The notes beneath the pieces were generated by a model, which saw only the letters and a list, made by a program, of their open reading frames with translations, was not told where the DNA came from and searched no databases. A program made the position numbers and the translations under genes. A stretch of DNA of 10,960 bases. Origin: Desulfopila_A sp964446655 (GTDB lineage: Bacteria > Desulfobacterota > Desulfobulbia > Desulfobulbales > Desulfocapsaceae). The stretch covers positions 1 to 10,960 of the forward strand of contig CAYUPL010000091.1 in the NCBI GenBank assembly GCA_964446655.1. The letters are read 5' to 3'. Below are positions 1 through 7,014 of this stretch, piece by piece; the stretch's first letter is position 1; each line of letters begins with the position of its first letter.

Positions 1-422
1 TCGATATCGAGCGCACCGCCATGGAACAGAATCTCAACATGGTTCGCAGCGCCCTGGCCATGCAGTTTGCAACACTCTATATCGCCGGTGATAAGGATGG
101 ACTTGCCCAATTGTCGCAGCACAACCCGATGGAACTCATGGAAGAGCAGCCGGATAGTTATCTTGGGGAGGTTGATTTTATCCACCGAAAACTAAAGAAT
201 GGAAGCTGGTATTACGATAAAGAAAGAAAACACCTGGTCTATCTGGTGCGGAACCACCGGTATTTTGAAACGGAACTAAACGATCCGCCACGCGCCGCCT
301 TTGCCCTGAGCCGGGGTGATAGAGCAGGGCAAAGTGGACAAAAACAGAAGAACACGGAACATCTGGCCGTCCCCAAATTGGAATCCGTCACTGCGTATCA
401 GTGGCGGCGCCCCTGGGATTAA
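1..422 (+). CDS. mshF: MshF-like pilus biogenesis protein, C-terminal part (5' end outside window)
   Basis: The frame is open to the left edge (first full codon at base 3, reading DIERTAMEQN), so the ATG at 21 is probably internal and the gene begins upstream. About 140 residues are visible. The start is a heptad-like helix with the pattern ERTAMEQN..MVRSALAMQFA, resembling the alpha-helix after the membrane segment of pseudopilin-like proteins. Then come NPMELMEEQPDSYLGE and a GSWYYD....LVYLVRN stretch of alternating beta type. The basic, Gln-rich tail (about 30 residues) looks disordered. In known MSHA loci MshF lies directly upstream of the pilin genes, which is the position seen here. No separate mshB follows; the next gene is a single pilin. 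The family call rests on position and general resemblance rather than a diagnostic motif. It could be another operon-specific pseudopilin. Any signal or membrane segment lies outside the window. Confidence 0.6.
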   Translation, partial: DIERTAMEQNLNMVRSALAMQFATLYIAGDKDGLAQLSQHNPMELMEEQPDSYLGEVDFIHRKLKNGSWYYDKERKHLVYLVRNHRYFETELNDPPRAAFALSRGDRAGQSGQKQKNTEHLAVPKLESVTAYQWRRPWD

Positions 423-464
423 TACAGTAAAATATCGTTGAACATAACTAGTAATACAGCAAAA
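420..464. repeat. Short direct repeat upstream of mshA
   Basis: TAATACAGtAAAA at 420-432 recurs as TAATACAGcAAAA at 452-464: 12 of 13 bases match, and the copies are 32 bp apart start to start, about three helical turns. The first copy contains the stop codon of the upstream gene and the second lies 26 bp before the mshA start codon. A pair of half-sites for a DNA-binding regulator of pilin expression is possible. Chance similarity in an A/T-rich gap is also possible. Confidence 0.35.
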
Positions 465-490
465 CCCTCAGGAAAAAAAAGGAGTAAAAT

Positions 491-937
491 ATGCGCAATC
501 AACAAGGCTTTACCCTGATTGAACTGGTCGTGGTGATCGTTATCCTCGGGATTCTGGCGGCAGTAGCTGTGCCGAAATTTGTGAATATGCGGGTTGATGC
601 CAGAGTGGCTTCGGTGAACGGACTATATGGCGCCGTACAAGGTGCCTCCTCGCTGATACATGCAAAGGCATTGATTGAAGGAGTCACCAACGGCACCGTC
701 GCTATTGAGGGAGAAACCATCCGGGTTATTAACGGGTATCCCGCCAGAGCTGCTGGTGGAGGTAATCCGGGTATAGCTGGCGCGGTGAACTTGGACGGTT
801 TCACTTACACTCAAGCAAATCCTGGACGTTTTACGTTGGACGGAGCGCCGACCGGTTGCAATGTGACATATGCAGACGCGCCTGCCGGAGGTGTTCCAGT
901 AATTACCAACAATGCTTCAACCGCAAACTGTCAGTAG
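491..937 (+). CDS. mshA: MSHA-type major pilin (class III prepilin)
   Basis: This is the probable major subunit of a mannose-sensitive-haemagglutinin-type type IV pilus. A six-residue leader MRNQQG is followed by the cleavage/methylation motif FTLIE, with Glu at mature position 5, and a hydrophobic helix. Prepilin peptidase would cut after Gly6. The PKFVNMRVDARVASVNGL stretch after the helix and the following GAVQGASSLIHAKA are typical of MshA. Cys123 and Cys147 would close a C-terminal disulfide loop as in type IV pilins. The 148 residues fall in the usual range. The start is well supported: GGAG at 481-484 sits 6 bases before the ATG and is the best ribosome site in the operon, as expected for a highly expressed subunit. 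MshB is the alternative, because only one pilin of this type is present between the MshF-like gene and mshC. Confidence 0.88.
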   Translation: MRNQQGFTLIELVVVIVILGILAAVAVPKFVNMRVDARVASVNGLYGAVQGASSLIHAKALIEGVTNGTVAIEGETIRVINGYPARAAGGGNPGIAGAVNLDGFTYTQANPGRFTLDGAPTGCNVTYADAPAGGVPVITNNASTANCQ

Positions 938-979
938 CCAATTATCATCATAATCGGGTTGTGACGTGCTGGTGTTATA

Positions 980-1050
980 GTAGGGACTGGTCTTGTGATA
1001 ACCCGATCTGATCTTCGAGCAGGCACAAGACCTGAAATGACCGGCCCCTA
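980..1050. repeat. REP-like inverted pair (BIME-like) between mshA and mshC
   Basis: The left unit begins with a GTAG foot at 980-983 and continues GGACTGGTCTTGTG. The right unit lies in the opposite orientation and contains GCAGGCACAAGACCTG (1019-1034), ending in CCCCTAAGGG. GGTCTTGTG (989-997) is the perfect reverse complement of CACAAGACC (1024-1032). The right half closely matches the palindrome upstream of mshO (GCAGGCACGAAAACCTG, 2051-2067). Known REP elements are short palindromes with a GTAG or GGAG foot, often paired in opposite orientation, and some stabilise upstream mRNA. Here the pair could protect the mshA message and lower expression of the downstream minor pilins; that role is inference. 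The right end of the repeat lies in the weak ribosome-site region of mshC. Confidence 0.55.
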
Positions 1051-1066
1051 AGGGAAACCAACCTCC

Positions 1067-1513
1067 ATGTTAACTCACCATAAAACAGCTGCCCTACGCG
1101 GCTTTACCCTGGTTGAACTGGTCGTAATACTGGTAGTACTGGGTATCCTCGCTGCGGTGGCGGTGCCGGTTTTTTTTAATGTAGGGACCTACAAAGAGCG
1201 TGCTGCTTACGATGAGGTGGCGACTGCTTTACGTTATGCGCAGAAGCTGGCGGTGGCAAGTGGGTGTGCGGTTCAGGTAGACATCAGTGGAAGCGGTTAT
1301 GCCGTGCAGCAGCGTGAGACAGGTTGTACCGGCGGCAATTTTGTTACAGTCAGCGGTCATCCGGTTACCAGCGGCAGTTTTTCCGATGTCAGTATCAGTC
1401 CGTCAACCAGTGTTGTTTTTGATGCCATGGGACGCGGCTCTGGAGCGACCTTGAGTATTGCTGGAAAAAACATCACGGTAATTGCTGAAACCGGCTATGT
1501 AGACGCGCCATGA
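1067..1513 (+). CDS. mshC: MSHA minor prepilin MshC (GspH/FimT-like pseudopilin)
   Basis: This is a minor pseudopilin, probably part of the complex that primes pilus assembly in the inner membrane. The 12-residue leader ends in Gly12 and is followed by FTLVE (Glu at mature position 5) and a long hydrophobic helix to about residue 38. The pattern YDEVATALRYAQKLAVASGCAVQVDI after the helix is characteristic of GspH/FimT/MshC-type proteins, and the rest is beta-rich. Cys67 and Cys87 could form a disulfide. The family length is about 150 residues, as here. The upstream ribosome site is poor: AAGGGA at 1049-1054 is 12 bases from the ATG and overlaps the end of the REP-like repeat. The stop codon overlaps the mshD start (ATGA, 1510-1513). 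Confidence 0.82.
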   Translation: MLTHHKTAALRGFTLVELVVILVVLGILAAVAVPVFFNVGTYKERAAYDEVATALRYAQKLAVASGCAVQVDISGSGYAVQQRETGCTGGNFVTVSGHPVTSGSFSDVSISPSTSVVFDAMGRGSGATLSIAGKNITVIAETGYVDAP

Positions 1514-2007
1514 AAACAGCAATGGATCTCACCCAGCAAAGCCGGGAGGCCACATCTACCCGCTCCTACGGAGGTTTTCAAGCTGGGTTGACACTGATTG
1601 AATTGATTATCGCCATGGTAGTCATTTCGGTGGCGCTGGTTGGTGTGCTGTCAGTGATCAATTACACCACCCGCCATTCCGCCGATCCGGTCCTGCGCCA
1701 TCAGGCTATTGCCATTGCAGAAGCCTATATGGAAGAAATCACATTAAAAAATTATAGCGACCCCGGAGGACCAAGCGAAAGTGGTCGCGCTGATTTTGAT
1801 GATGTGATGGATTATACCAACTTGACTGATACTGGCGCCCGCAACCATAACAATGATCTAATTCTCGGTCTCGAAGGGTACGATATCACTGTTACTGTTG
1901 AGGATGTTGCCGACTGGAATGGTGTAGAGGCAAAAAAAATCACTGTCACCGTCACCAGCCCTGCAAACGAAGACATCAGTCTGACAGGCTACAGGACGGA
2001 TAACTGA
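1510..2007 (+). CDS. mshD: MSHA minor prepilin MshD (PilV-like)
   Basis: This is a minor type IV prepilin whose start overlaps the mshC stop by ATGA, so translation is probably coupled. The leader is long for a prepilin: 26 residues to Gly26, or 22 if the in-frame ATG at 1522 is used. The mature sequence would begin LTLIELIIAMVVISVALVGV. Leu replaces the usual Phe at mature position 1, but the essential Glu at position 5 is kept (Glu31). The segment HQAIAIAEAYMEEITLKNY following the helix is typical of MshD/PilV-type minor pilins. The C-terminal half is beta-rich (YDITVTVEDV, KKITVTVTS). No cysteine is present, unlike MshA and MshC. The gene call is firm. The MshD label rests on order (C-D-O-P-Q) and the post-helix motif. 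Confidence 0.8.
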   Translation: MKTAMDLTQQSREATSTRSYGGFQAGLTLIELIIAMVVISVALVGVLSVINYTTRHSADPVLRHQAIAIAEAYMEEITLKNYSDPGGPSESGRADFDDVMDYTNLTDTGARNHNNDLILGLEGYDITVTVEDVADWNGVEAKKITVTVTSPANEDISLTGYRTDN

Positions 2008-2019
2008 ATAGCAGCTTAT

Positions 2020-2074
2020 GGAGGACAGGCATAAAACCTGGGAAATCCGGGCAGGCACGAAAACCTGTCCCTAC
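2020..2074. repeat. REP-like inverted pair upstream of the RAYT remnant and mshO
   Basis: There are two small palindromes in opposite orientation. The left unit has a GGAG foot at 2020-2023 and a CAGG (2026-2029) / CCTG (2037-2040) stem. The right unit, read on the minus strand, has a GTAG foot (complement of CTAC 2071-2074) and a stem GGGCAGG (2049-2055) with CCTGTCCC (2064-2071). Its loop is CACGAAAA and it has one bulged base. This foot-plus-bulged-hairpin layout matches REP elements bound by TnpA_REP (RAYT) proteins, and the following 2094 frame encodes the N-terminus of such a protein. The element and the coding remnant therefore look like the left end of one RAYT cassette. The related repeat at 980-1050 makes this pair flank mshC-mshD. 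Confidence 0.68.
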
Positions 2075-2093
2075 AGAGGAAATCACCACACTC

Positions 2094-2180
2094 ATGCCGA
2101 CAATTCTGCCACAACGCCGATCTTTGCGCCGTCGGAATTATGACTATTCCCAGTCGGAGGCGTATTTTATGACGATTTGC
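2094..2180 (+). pseudogene. Remnant of a REP-associated tyrosine transposase (RAYT), N-terminal part only
   Basis: Translation from the ATG at 2094 gives RRSLRRRNYDYSQSEAYF followed by MTIC.RNR. This matches the well-known start of RAYT/TnpA_REP (Y1-type, IS200-like) proteins, roughly RRSIRL..YDYSQ.GAYFVTIC..R. After about 30 residues the frame continues directly into the prepilin motif SGFTLVE of mshO. The HUH metal site and catalytic tyrosine of the transposase are absent, so no transposase activity remains. The REP-like palindromes immediately upstream are where such a gene normally has them. The exact junction cannot be fixed because TIC.RNR fits both the RAYT pattern and a short prepilin leader. 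The identification is by remembered family signature, not a search. Confidence 0.7.
2156..2160 (+). promoter_or_regulatory. Ribosome-binding site deciding the mshO start
   Basis: GGAGG lies 8 bases before the ATG at 2169 and is the only strong Shine-Dalgarno sequence in this region. It is formed by the Ser-Glu-Ala codons of the RAYT remnant. The upstream ATG at 2094 has GAGGA only at 2076-2080, 13 bases away, and the ATG at 2181 has none. This favours translation of mshO from 2169. Confidence 0.6.
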
Positions 2181-2990
2181 ATGCGGAATCGATCCGGTTT
2201 CACTCTCGTTGAACTGATCGTGGTGATCGTCATTGTCGGTATTCTGTCGGTGTTGGGCGGCCGGTTTATTGTTGCTCCGATAACCGGATATACAGATATG
2301 ACTCGTCGGGCACGGCTGGTTGATCAGGCGGAGATGGCCTTACGCCGTATGCAGCGCGATATCCGCCACGCTTTACCCAACAGTATCCGCATGACGGGAT
2401 CCTATCCGGATATTTATGTTGAGATGCTGCTGACGGAGGATGGGGGGCGTTATCGGCGTTATCTTGATCCTGATCCCGATCCCACAATCGGAAAAGATAT
2501 CCTTGATTTCTCTTTGGCTGACAGCAGTTTTGATGTGCTCGGCTCCTTGAGTCAGCTTCCCGCTGCCGGTCAGCACCTGGTGGTTTATAATGTGACCGCG
2601 GCAGGCTCGACCGGAAATGCTTATGCCTCACCCGCCGATAATCGTGCCGTCATTTCTGGGGGTACTTATAGTAAGATTGAGTTGTCACCAGGGTTTCAGT
2701 TTGCTAACGTATCCCCGACCCAGCGTTTTTTTGTTGTCAATGGGCCGGTCACCTATGCTTGCGAGAATGGCCGACTGAACCGCTACACCGGCTACGCCAT
2801 TTCACCGACACAGCCGACATCAGGCATGGGAGCTGCTGCTCTTGTCAGCCGCGGAATCAGCGGATGTGATTTTAGTTATGCCCCCGGCACGGCACAGCGC
2901 GCCGGTCTGGTAACCATAAGATTCACCCTGGAAGAGCAGGAGGAAAACATCACGTTGCTGCATCAGGTTCATGTGGTGAACGGGCCATGA
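2169..2990 (+). CDS. mshO: MSHA minor prepilin MshO (PilW/PulJ-like), leader derived partly from a RAYT remnant
   Basis: This is a minor type IV prepilin in the MshO position. From the ATG at 2169 the leader is MTICMRNRSG, then FTLVELIVVIVIVGIL with Glu at mature position 5. The helix continues into RLVDQAEMALRRMQRDIRHALPNS, a hallmark of MshO/PilW/PulJ proteins. The 273-residue length fits the family, and two cysteines lie in the C-terminal third. The open frame extends upstream to the ATG at 2094, adding 25 residues that are transposase-like and not pilin-like. I chose 2169 because GGAGG precedes it at good spacing. The ATG at 2181 would give a six-residue leader (MRNRSG) and may be the ancestral start. 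Leader length does not change the mature protein. The stop overlaps mshP by ATGA (2987-2990). Confidence 0.82.
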   Translation: MTICMRNRSGFTLVELIVVIVIVGILSVLGGRFIVAPITGYTDMTRRARLVDQAEMALRRMQRDIRHALPNSIRMTGSYPDIYVEMLLTEDGGRYRRYLDPDPDPTIGKDILDFSLADSSFDVLGSLSQLPAAGQHLVVYNVTAAGSTGNAYASPADNRAVISGGTYSKIELSPGFQFANVSPTQRFFVVNGPVTYACENGRLNRYTGYAISPTQPTSGMGAAALVSRGISGCDFSYAPGTAQRAGLVTIRFTLEEQEENITLLHQVHVVNGP

Positions 2991-3373
2991 AAAAAAACAA
3001 CCAAAAAGGATTTACCATAGTTCAGGCGGTCTTTATCCTCGTTGTTCTCGCACTGCTGGGGATGGTGATGGTGCGCCTGATGGGGGTGCAGACCTCGACC
3101 GGAGTCATGGCCCTGCAGGGCGCCCGTGCCTACCATGCCGCCCGCAGCGGGCTGGAATGGGGTGCGGCACGGACGAATGCAGGCCAATCCTGCTCAGGAA
3201 ATATGACAATCGACAACTTCAGTGTGTCTGTAAATTGCAGCAGCGATACCTTCACTGAGGGCTCTATCGGGCCTTATTCCATTTACAGGATCCGGTCTAT
3301 CGCCGAGTATGGAAGTTACGGCTCCGCCGATTATGTTGCGCGACGACTTGAGATGAAGGTTGGGTTACCATGA
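2987..3373 (+). CDS. mshP: MSHA biogenesis protein MshP (PilX-like minor prepilin)
   Basis: The leader MKKNNQKG is followed by FTIVQAVFILVVLALLGMVMVRL. Gln replaces Glu at mature position 5. As I recall the family, MshP and PilX/GspK-like proteins often lack this Glu and occupy the pilus tip. The segment ALQGARAYHAARSGLEWGAAR after the helix is diagnostic of PilX/MshP (residues about 39-60). The C-terminal part is a small beta domain with two cysteines (GQSCSGN and VNCSS) that could pair. Its 128 residues are typical. The start codon overlaps the mshO stop, and its own stop overlaps the mshQ start (ATGA at 3370-3373), so expression of O, P and Q is probably coupled. Confidence 0.8.
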   Translation: MKKNNQKGFTIVQAVFILVVLALLGMVMVRLMGVQTSTGVMALQGARAYHAARSGLEWGAARTNAGQSCSGNMTIDNFSVSVNCSSDTFTEGSIGPYSIYRIRSIAEYGSYGSADYVARRLEMKVGLP

Positions 3374-6300
3374 GGATGTGTGCTGATCTCTTTGATATTC
3401 GGATATGCATTGGCCTGACTTGTGTCTTGCTGGTATTCTTTTTCAGTCAGGTCCAGGCAGAAGTAATTGATTACCAATTCGATGAACCCAGCTGGGCCGG
3501 AGCCACCGGCGAAGTTCGAGACAGCAGCGGCAACACTTACCATGCCACAGCGGTTAATGGCCCAACAACTGCCGCTATTTCACCGGCTATTCCAGGGGAA
3601 CCCGGAACATGCTCCTATGGCGTTTTTGATGGCGAAAATGATTATGTAGCATTGCCATCAACATATCCCGACATCACAAAAAGTTATACGATAACGGCGT
3701 GGATACGAACACGGGATAACTCCAGGTCGGGACAGCGTATTCTCATCGATGATCCCAATAATTCTCAAGGATTTGGTTTCAGCCTTGGAGATGGCGGAAC
3801 GGGTCGGGTCAGATTTTATTCACGAAGCACCACACCGATAATACTCGACACACCAAGTGTGATTAACAATGATATCTGGTATTTTGTCGCGGCTGTCGCT
3901 GATCTCGATTCAAAGACTAAACGAATCTATGTCTTTGACCAATCCGGCAGCAAAATAGCTGATAATTCAAATATTTACACTGGCGAATGGGGCTTTGACA
4001 ATGGAGCTGCCTCCATTGGTGGCGAAAATGACGTTTCAGGAGAAAGAAGCCGAAATTTTCATTTTGCTGGAAATCTCGACGAGATACGAATTCACGAAGG
4101 AGCACTCACTGAAGCTGCTATCCAAGGGCACCAAAATCGCTCCCGATTCTGCTTCAATCAATCTGCGGAATACCGTTTTGATCTTTGTTCAGAAACCGAT
4201 ACGGTTGTCGATGACAGTGGTAACGGTTTTGACGGTACGGTTATCAACGGACCACTTGCTATTCAGGAGGGCAAGATATGTAACGGGGCCTATTTTGATG
4301 GAATCGATGATTATGTGCGGGTTGATGATTCCGATCTGTTCGACAATACCAGCAAACTGACCATTGCCGGGTGGATCAATCCCGAGAACATCGGCGTCCC
4401 CCCTGCAGGAACCAATGCCCGGGGAATTATCTCCAAGCGAAACAATGCCTCATCCAATGTGTCATACGGCATATTTTTCTACAGTTCCAGAGGTGATGGG
4501 AAATTATATGTTGATTTGGATACTGTAAACAATCGCTTCAGCTCCAATGCTGTCATTCCTGAAAATATGTGGACCCATTTTGCCGTGGTTTTTGATGGGA
4601 CCTTACCGGTAAATGAACGAGCCAGGTTGTATCTCAATGGCAACCTTGATACAACCGCACGTGAAAACTCCACTACAATCCCTGATTATAATTCAGATCT
4701 GTATATTGGAAATCTTTATTTTGGGTCCTCGGAACTGAAGGTATATCAGGGGCTGCTGGATGAATTACGAATCATCCCCGAAGCCCTGTCTATCGCAGAG
4801 GTTCGAGCGCTTTACAATGATACCCGCTCCGGCTGTCAGATCTGTAACGCCACAATTGACCACTACCGCTTGATCCACGACGGCTTCGGCTTAATCTGCG
4901 CCCCCGAAAATATTCAAATTCGTGCTTGCCTGGATGCAGATTGTACCGCCGAACTTACCGGTAATATAGACATTTCTCTTTCTCCAGCGGGCTGGGTCGG
5001 TGGTACAACCCAAACCATAACCAGTGGCGCCACCCTGCAGTTACATCACACGACTGCCGGCGTTGCCGTTTTACAAGCCGACGGAATCGGCGCTGCTTTT
5101 GTTGCGGATAATTCCCCCCGCTGTTTTATTGGCGCTGACGAACAGGCTGACTGTGATCTGTTGTTTGGTGATGCCGGGTTCGTGTTCGATGTGCCGAATC
5201 ATGTTTCTGATGAATTGCAAATTATCAATATCGCGGCGCTGGGCAAAGATCCGGACAGCACAGAGTGTATTCCAAGTTTTCAGAATGTCACCAAAGAGCT
5301 CCAATTCCAGTCAACCTATACAAATCCCGCTACCGGCGGTCTGGCCGTACATGTTGATGGCAGCGCCATCAATGCCAGCAGCCCCGGGACCAGTTTGAAT
5401 GTAAACTTTGACGCCAATGGAAACAGCAGTGTCACCTTGCAATATGGTGATGTTGGGCAATTGAATCTTACTATTGTCTATCAGGGCAGCGGTGATGATG
5501 TCGGGCTGGTATTGAATGGAGTGGATAGTTTTATTACGCGTCCCGACGATTTTTCCATAATCATTGCAGACAATCCTGCTGCTGGTGATGCCGATGGCGC
5601 CGTTTTTAAAAAGGCGGGCGAAACCTTTCCAATAGAGATTTCAGCAATCAATTCCAGTGGTGACACAACTCCCAACTATGGCCAAGAGTCGCCGGCCGAG
5701 TCGGTTAAACTACTCAACAATTTACTCGATCCGGCCGGACAGCATAACCCGCTCATTCTCGGCAGCTTTAACGCCTTTGGAACCAACTGCAGCGGAGCGT
5801 CAGCCAGTGGAACGGCCTGCGGACAGTTCCGCTGGGACGAAGTGGGAATTATTGAAATCATTCCCTCGGTTGCGGATGATGACTATCTGGGGGCGGGCAA
5901 TGTGATCGGCGCCGGCAGCGGTCATCTCGGCCGCTTCATCCCGGATCATTTCGATGTTATTACCAACGGCCCGGAGTTCGGCAGCTCCTGCGGTATTTTC
6001 AGTTATTTAGGGCAGCCATTCCACTACCTGACGGAACCGGTATTGACGGTCATCGCGCGTAACACCGGCGGTGATACAACGCTGAACTATGCGGGAAACT
6101 TCTGGAAGTTGACCAATGCCGGTTTGACTGGAAAAAGCTACTCTGCCGCGACTGGAACATTGGATTTAGGCCTTGTGCCGGCCGTTGATCCGGTAATTGC
6201 GGAAACCGGCGCAGGTGCCGGAACCCTGACGTTTTCATCCGGTGGGGGAATTGCCTTTATGCGTAATGCGGTTGTCGCGCCTTTTGAGGCGGAAATACAA

Positions 6301-6846
6301 TTACAGGTGAACGTGACTGACAGCGATGGTGTGATCTATCCGGCCAACCCCGCTTATTTCGGCCAGACGTTACCGGGGCAGGGAATCGCTTTCAGTAATG
6401 GCAAAAACATGCGCTATGGCCGTCTGACTCTGGAGAATGCCCATGGCTCGGAATTATTGCCTCTATCTGTTCCACTGCGAGCCGAATACTATGATGGTAC
6501 TGGTTTTGTGCCGAATGAAGACGATAACTGCACTCCATACACTGCCACTCAGCTGTTGCTTGCTGATCATACCGGTAATTTATCAGCAGGTGATACAACA
6601 GCATCCGGGCTTGGGACGCTGTTTAATGGTGGTGGCGATGCTTTAGAGCTTAGCGCCCCGGGGGAGGGAAATGACGGCAGCGCCCAGCTGGAGTACAATC
6701 TGGGGTCAATTGGCGCCAATTTGCCTTGGCTTCTTTTTGACTGGAATGGCGACGGATTTGCAGACAATAATCCCATCTCAAAGGCCACCTTCGGTATTTT
6801 CAAAGGCGATCCGCGTTTAATCTATATGCGTGAATCGGTATGGTAA
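3370..6846 (+). CDS. mshQ: MSHA biogenesis protein MshQ: exported, two LamG-like domains plus DUF6701-type region
   Basis: This is a large exported protein of the pilus operon, probably displayed at the surface or pilus tip. A signal peptide (hydrophobic core about residues 12-25, likely cut after QVQA, residue 30) is followed by two LamG/concanavalin-A-like domains. The first covers about residues 33-262 and the second about 266-485. They share anchors DSSGN...NGP, FDG.NDYV / FDGIDDYV, ITAWI / IAGWI and LDEIRI / LDELRI. From about residue 490 (CNATIDHYRLIHDG, then paired Cys as in IRACLDADC) to the end is a DUF6701-type region, with a typical terminus PWLLFDWNGDG...ATFGIFKGDPRLIYMRE. The order LamG-LamG-DUF6701 is the usual MshQ layout, and 1158 residues is a plausible length. 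LamG domains often bind glycans, so an adhesin role is inferred. Sampled base composition differs between the LamG part (A/T-rich) and the C-terminal part (G/C-rich). Confidence 0.83.
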   Translation: MRMCADLFDIRICIGLTCVLLVFFFSQVQAEVIDYQFDEPSWAGATGEVRDSSGNTYHATAVNGPTTAAISPAIPGEPGTCSYGVFDGENDYVALPSTYPDITKSYTITAWIRTRDNSRSGQRILIDDPNNSQGFGFSLGDGGTGRVRFYSRSTTPIILDTPSVINNDIWYFVAAVADLDSKTKRIYVFDQSGSKIADNSNIYTGEWGFDNGAASIGGENDVSGERSRNFHFAGNLDEIRIHEGALTEAAIQGHQNRSRFCFNQSAEYRFDLCSETDTVVDDSGNGFDGTVINGPLAIQEGKICNGAYFDGIDDYVRVDDSDLFDNTSKLTIAGWINPENIGVPPAGTNARGIISKRNNASSNVSYGIFFYSSRGDGKLYVDLDTVNNRFSSNAVIPENMWTHFAVVFDGTLPVNERARLYLNGNLDTTARENSTTIPDYNSDLYIGNLYFGSSELKVYQGLLDELRIIPEALSIAEVRALYNDTRSGCQICNATIDHYRLIHDGFGLICAPENIQIRACLDADCTAELTGNIDISLSPAGWVGGTTQTITSGATLQLHHTTAGVAVLQADGIGAAFVADNSPRCFIGADEQADCDLLFGDAGFVFDVPNHVSDELQIINIAALGKDPDSTECIPSFQNVTKELQFQSTYTNPATGGLAVHVDGSAINASSPGTSLNVNFDANGNSSVTLQYGDVGQLNLTIVYQGSGDDVGLVLNGVDSFITRPDDFSIIIADNPAAGDADGAVFKKAGETFPIEISAINSSGDTTPNYGQESPAESVKLLNNLLDPAGQHNPLILGSFNAFGTNCSGASASGTACGQFRWDEVGIIEIIPSVADDDYLGAGNVIGAGSGHLGRFIPDHFDVITNGPEFGSSCGIFSYLGQPFHYLTEPVLTVIARNTGGDTTLNYAGNFWKLTNAGLTGKSYSAATGTLDLGLVPAVDPVIAETGAGAGTLTFSSGGGIAFMRNAVVAPFEAEIQLQVNVTDSDGVIYPANPAYFGQTLPGQGIAFSNGKNMRYGRLTLENAHGSELLPLSVPLRAEYYDGTGFVPNEDDNCTPYTATQLLLADHTGNLSAGDTTASGLGTLFNGGGDALELSAPGEGNDGSAQLEYNLGSIGANLPWLLFDWNGDGFADNNPISKATFGIFKGDPRLIYMRESVW

Positions 6847-6933
6847 AAAAACAAGTGGGAGAACAAAGAAATATTCCTCTGAACACAATGTTTACCGAAG
6901 GCAGGTAACCTAATCACATCTGCAATGGTACAG

Positions 6934-6970
6934 AAGCAGGGAGCATGGACTCTGCTCCTTGCTTTGTTCT
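6934..6970 (+). terminator. Rho-independent terminator of the msh operon
   Basis: AGCAGGGAGCA (6935-6945) pairs with TGCTCCTTGCT (6953-6963) in an 11-bp stem with one G-T wobble and a 7-base loop. An outer A-T pair (6934/6964) runs into TTTGTTCT. It lies about 90 bases past the mshQ stop. Read on the minus strand the same hairpin lies about 50 bases past the end of the histidine-rich gene and could act in both directions, although its minus-strand T-run is poor. The rest of 6847-7014 shows nothing recognisable. Confidence 0.65.
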
Positions 6971-7014
6971 CGCATCCACGGCAACCTCGACTTGAGATAA
7001 ATCCGGTCTAAATG

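Noticed and set aside
499..814. Minus-strand ORFs overlapping mshA
   Set aside because: They are shadows of the pilin gene, which has a clear prepilin motif and ribosome site.
2094..2168. Treating the 2094 extension as a normal MshO leader
   Set aside because: The residues match a transposase N-terminus, not a prepilin leader, and the strong ribosome site is inside them, so 2169 is the better start.
3995..5398. Plus-strand alternative-frame ORFs inside mshQ (3995-4360, 5024-5398)
   Set aside because: They have no recognisable domains or ribosome sites and lie within the continuous, domain-supported mshQ frame.
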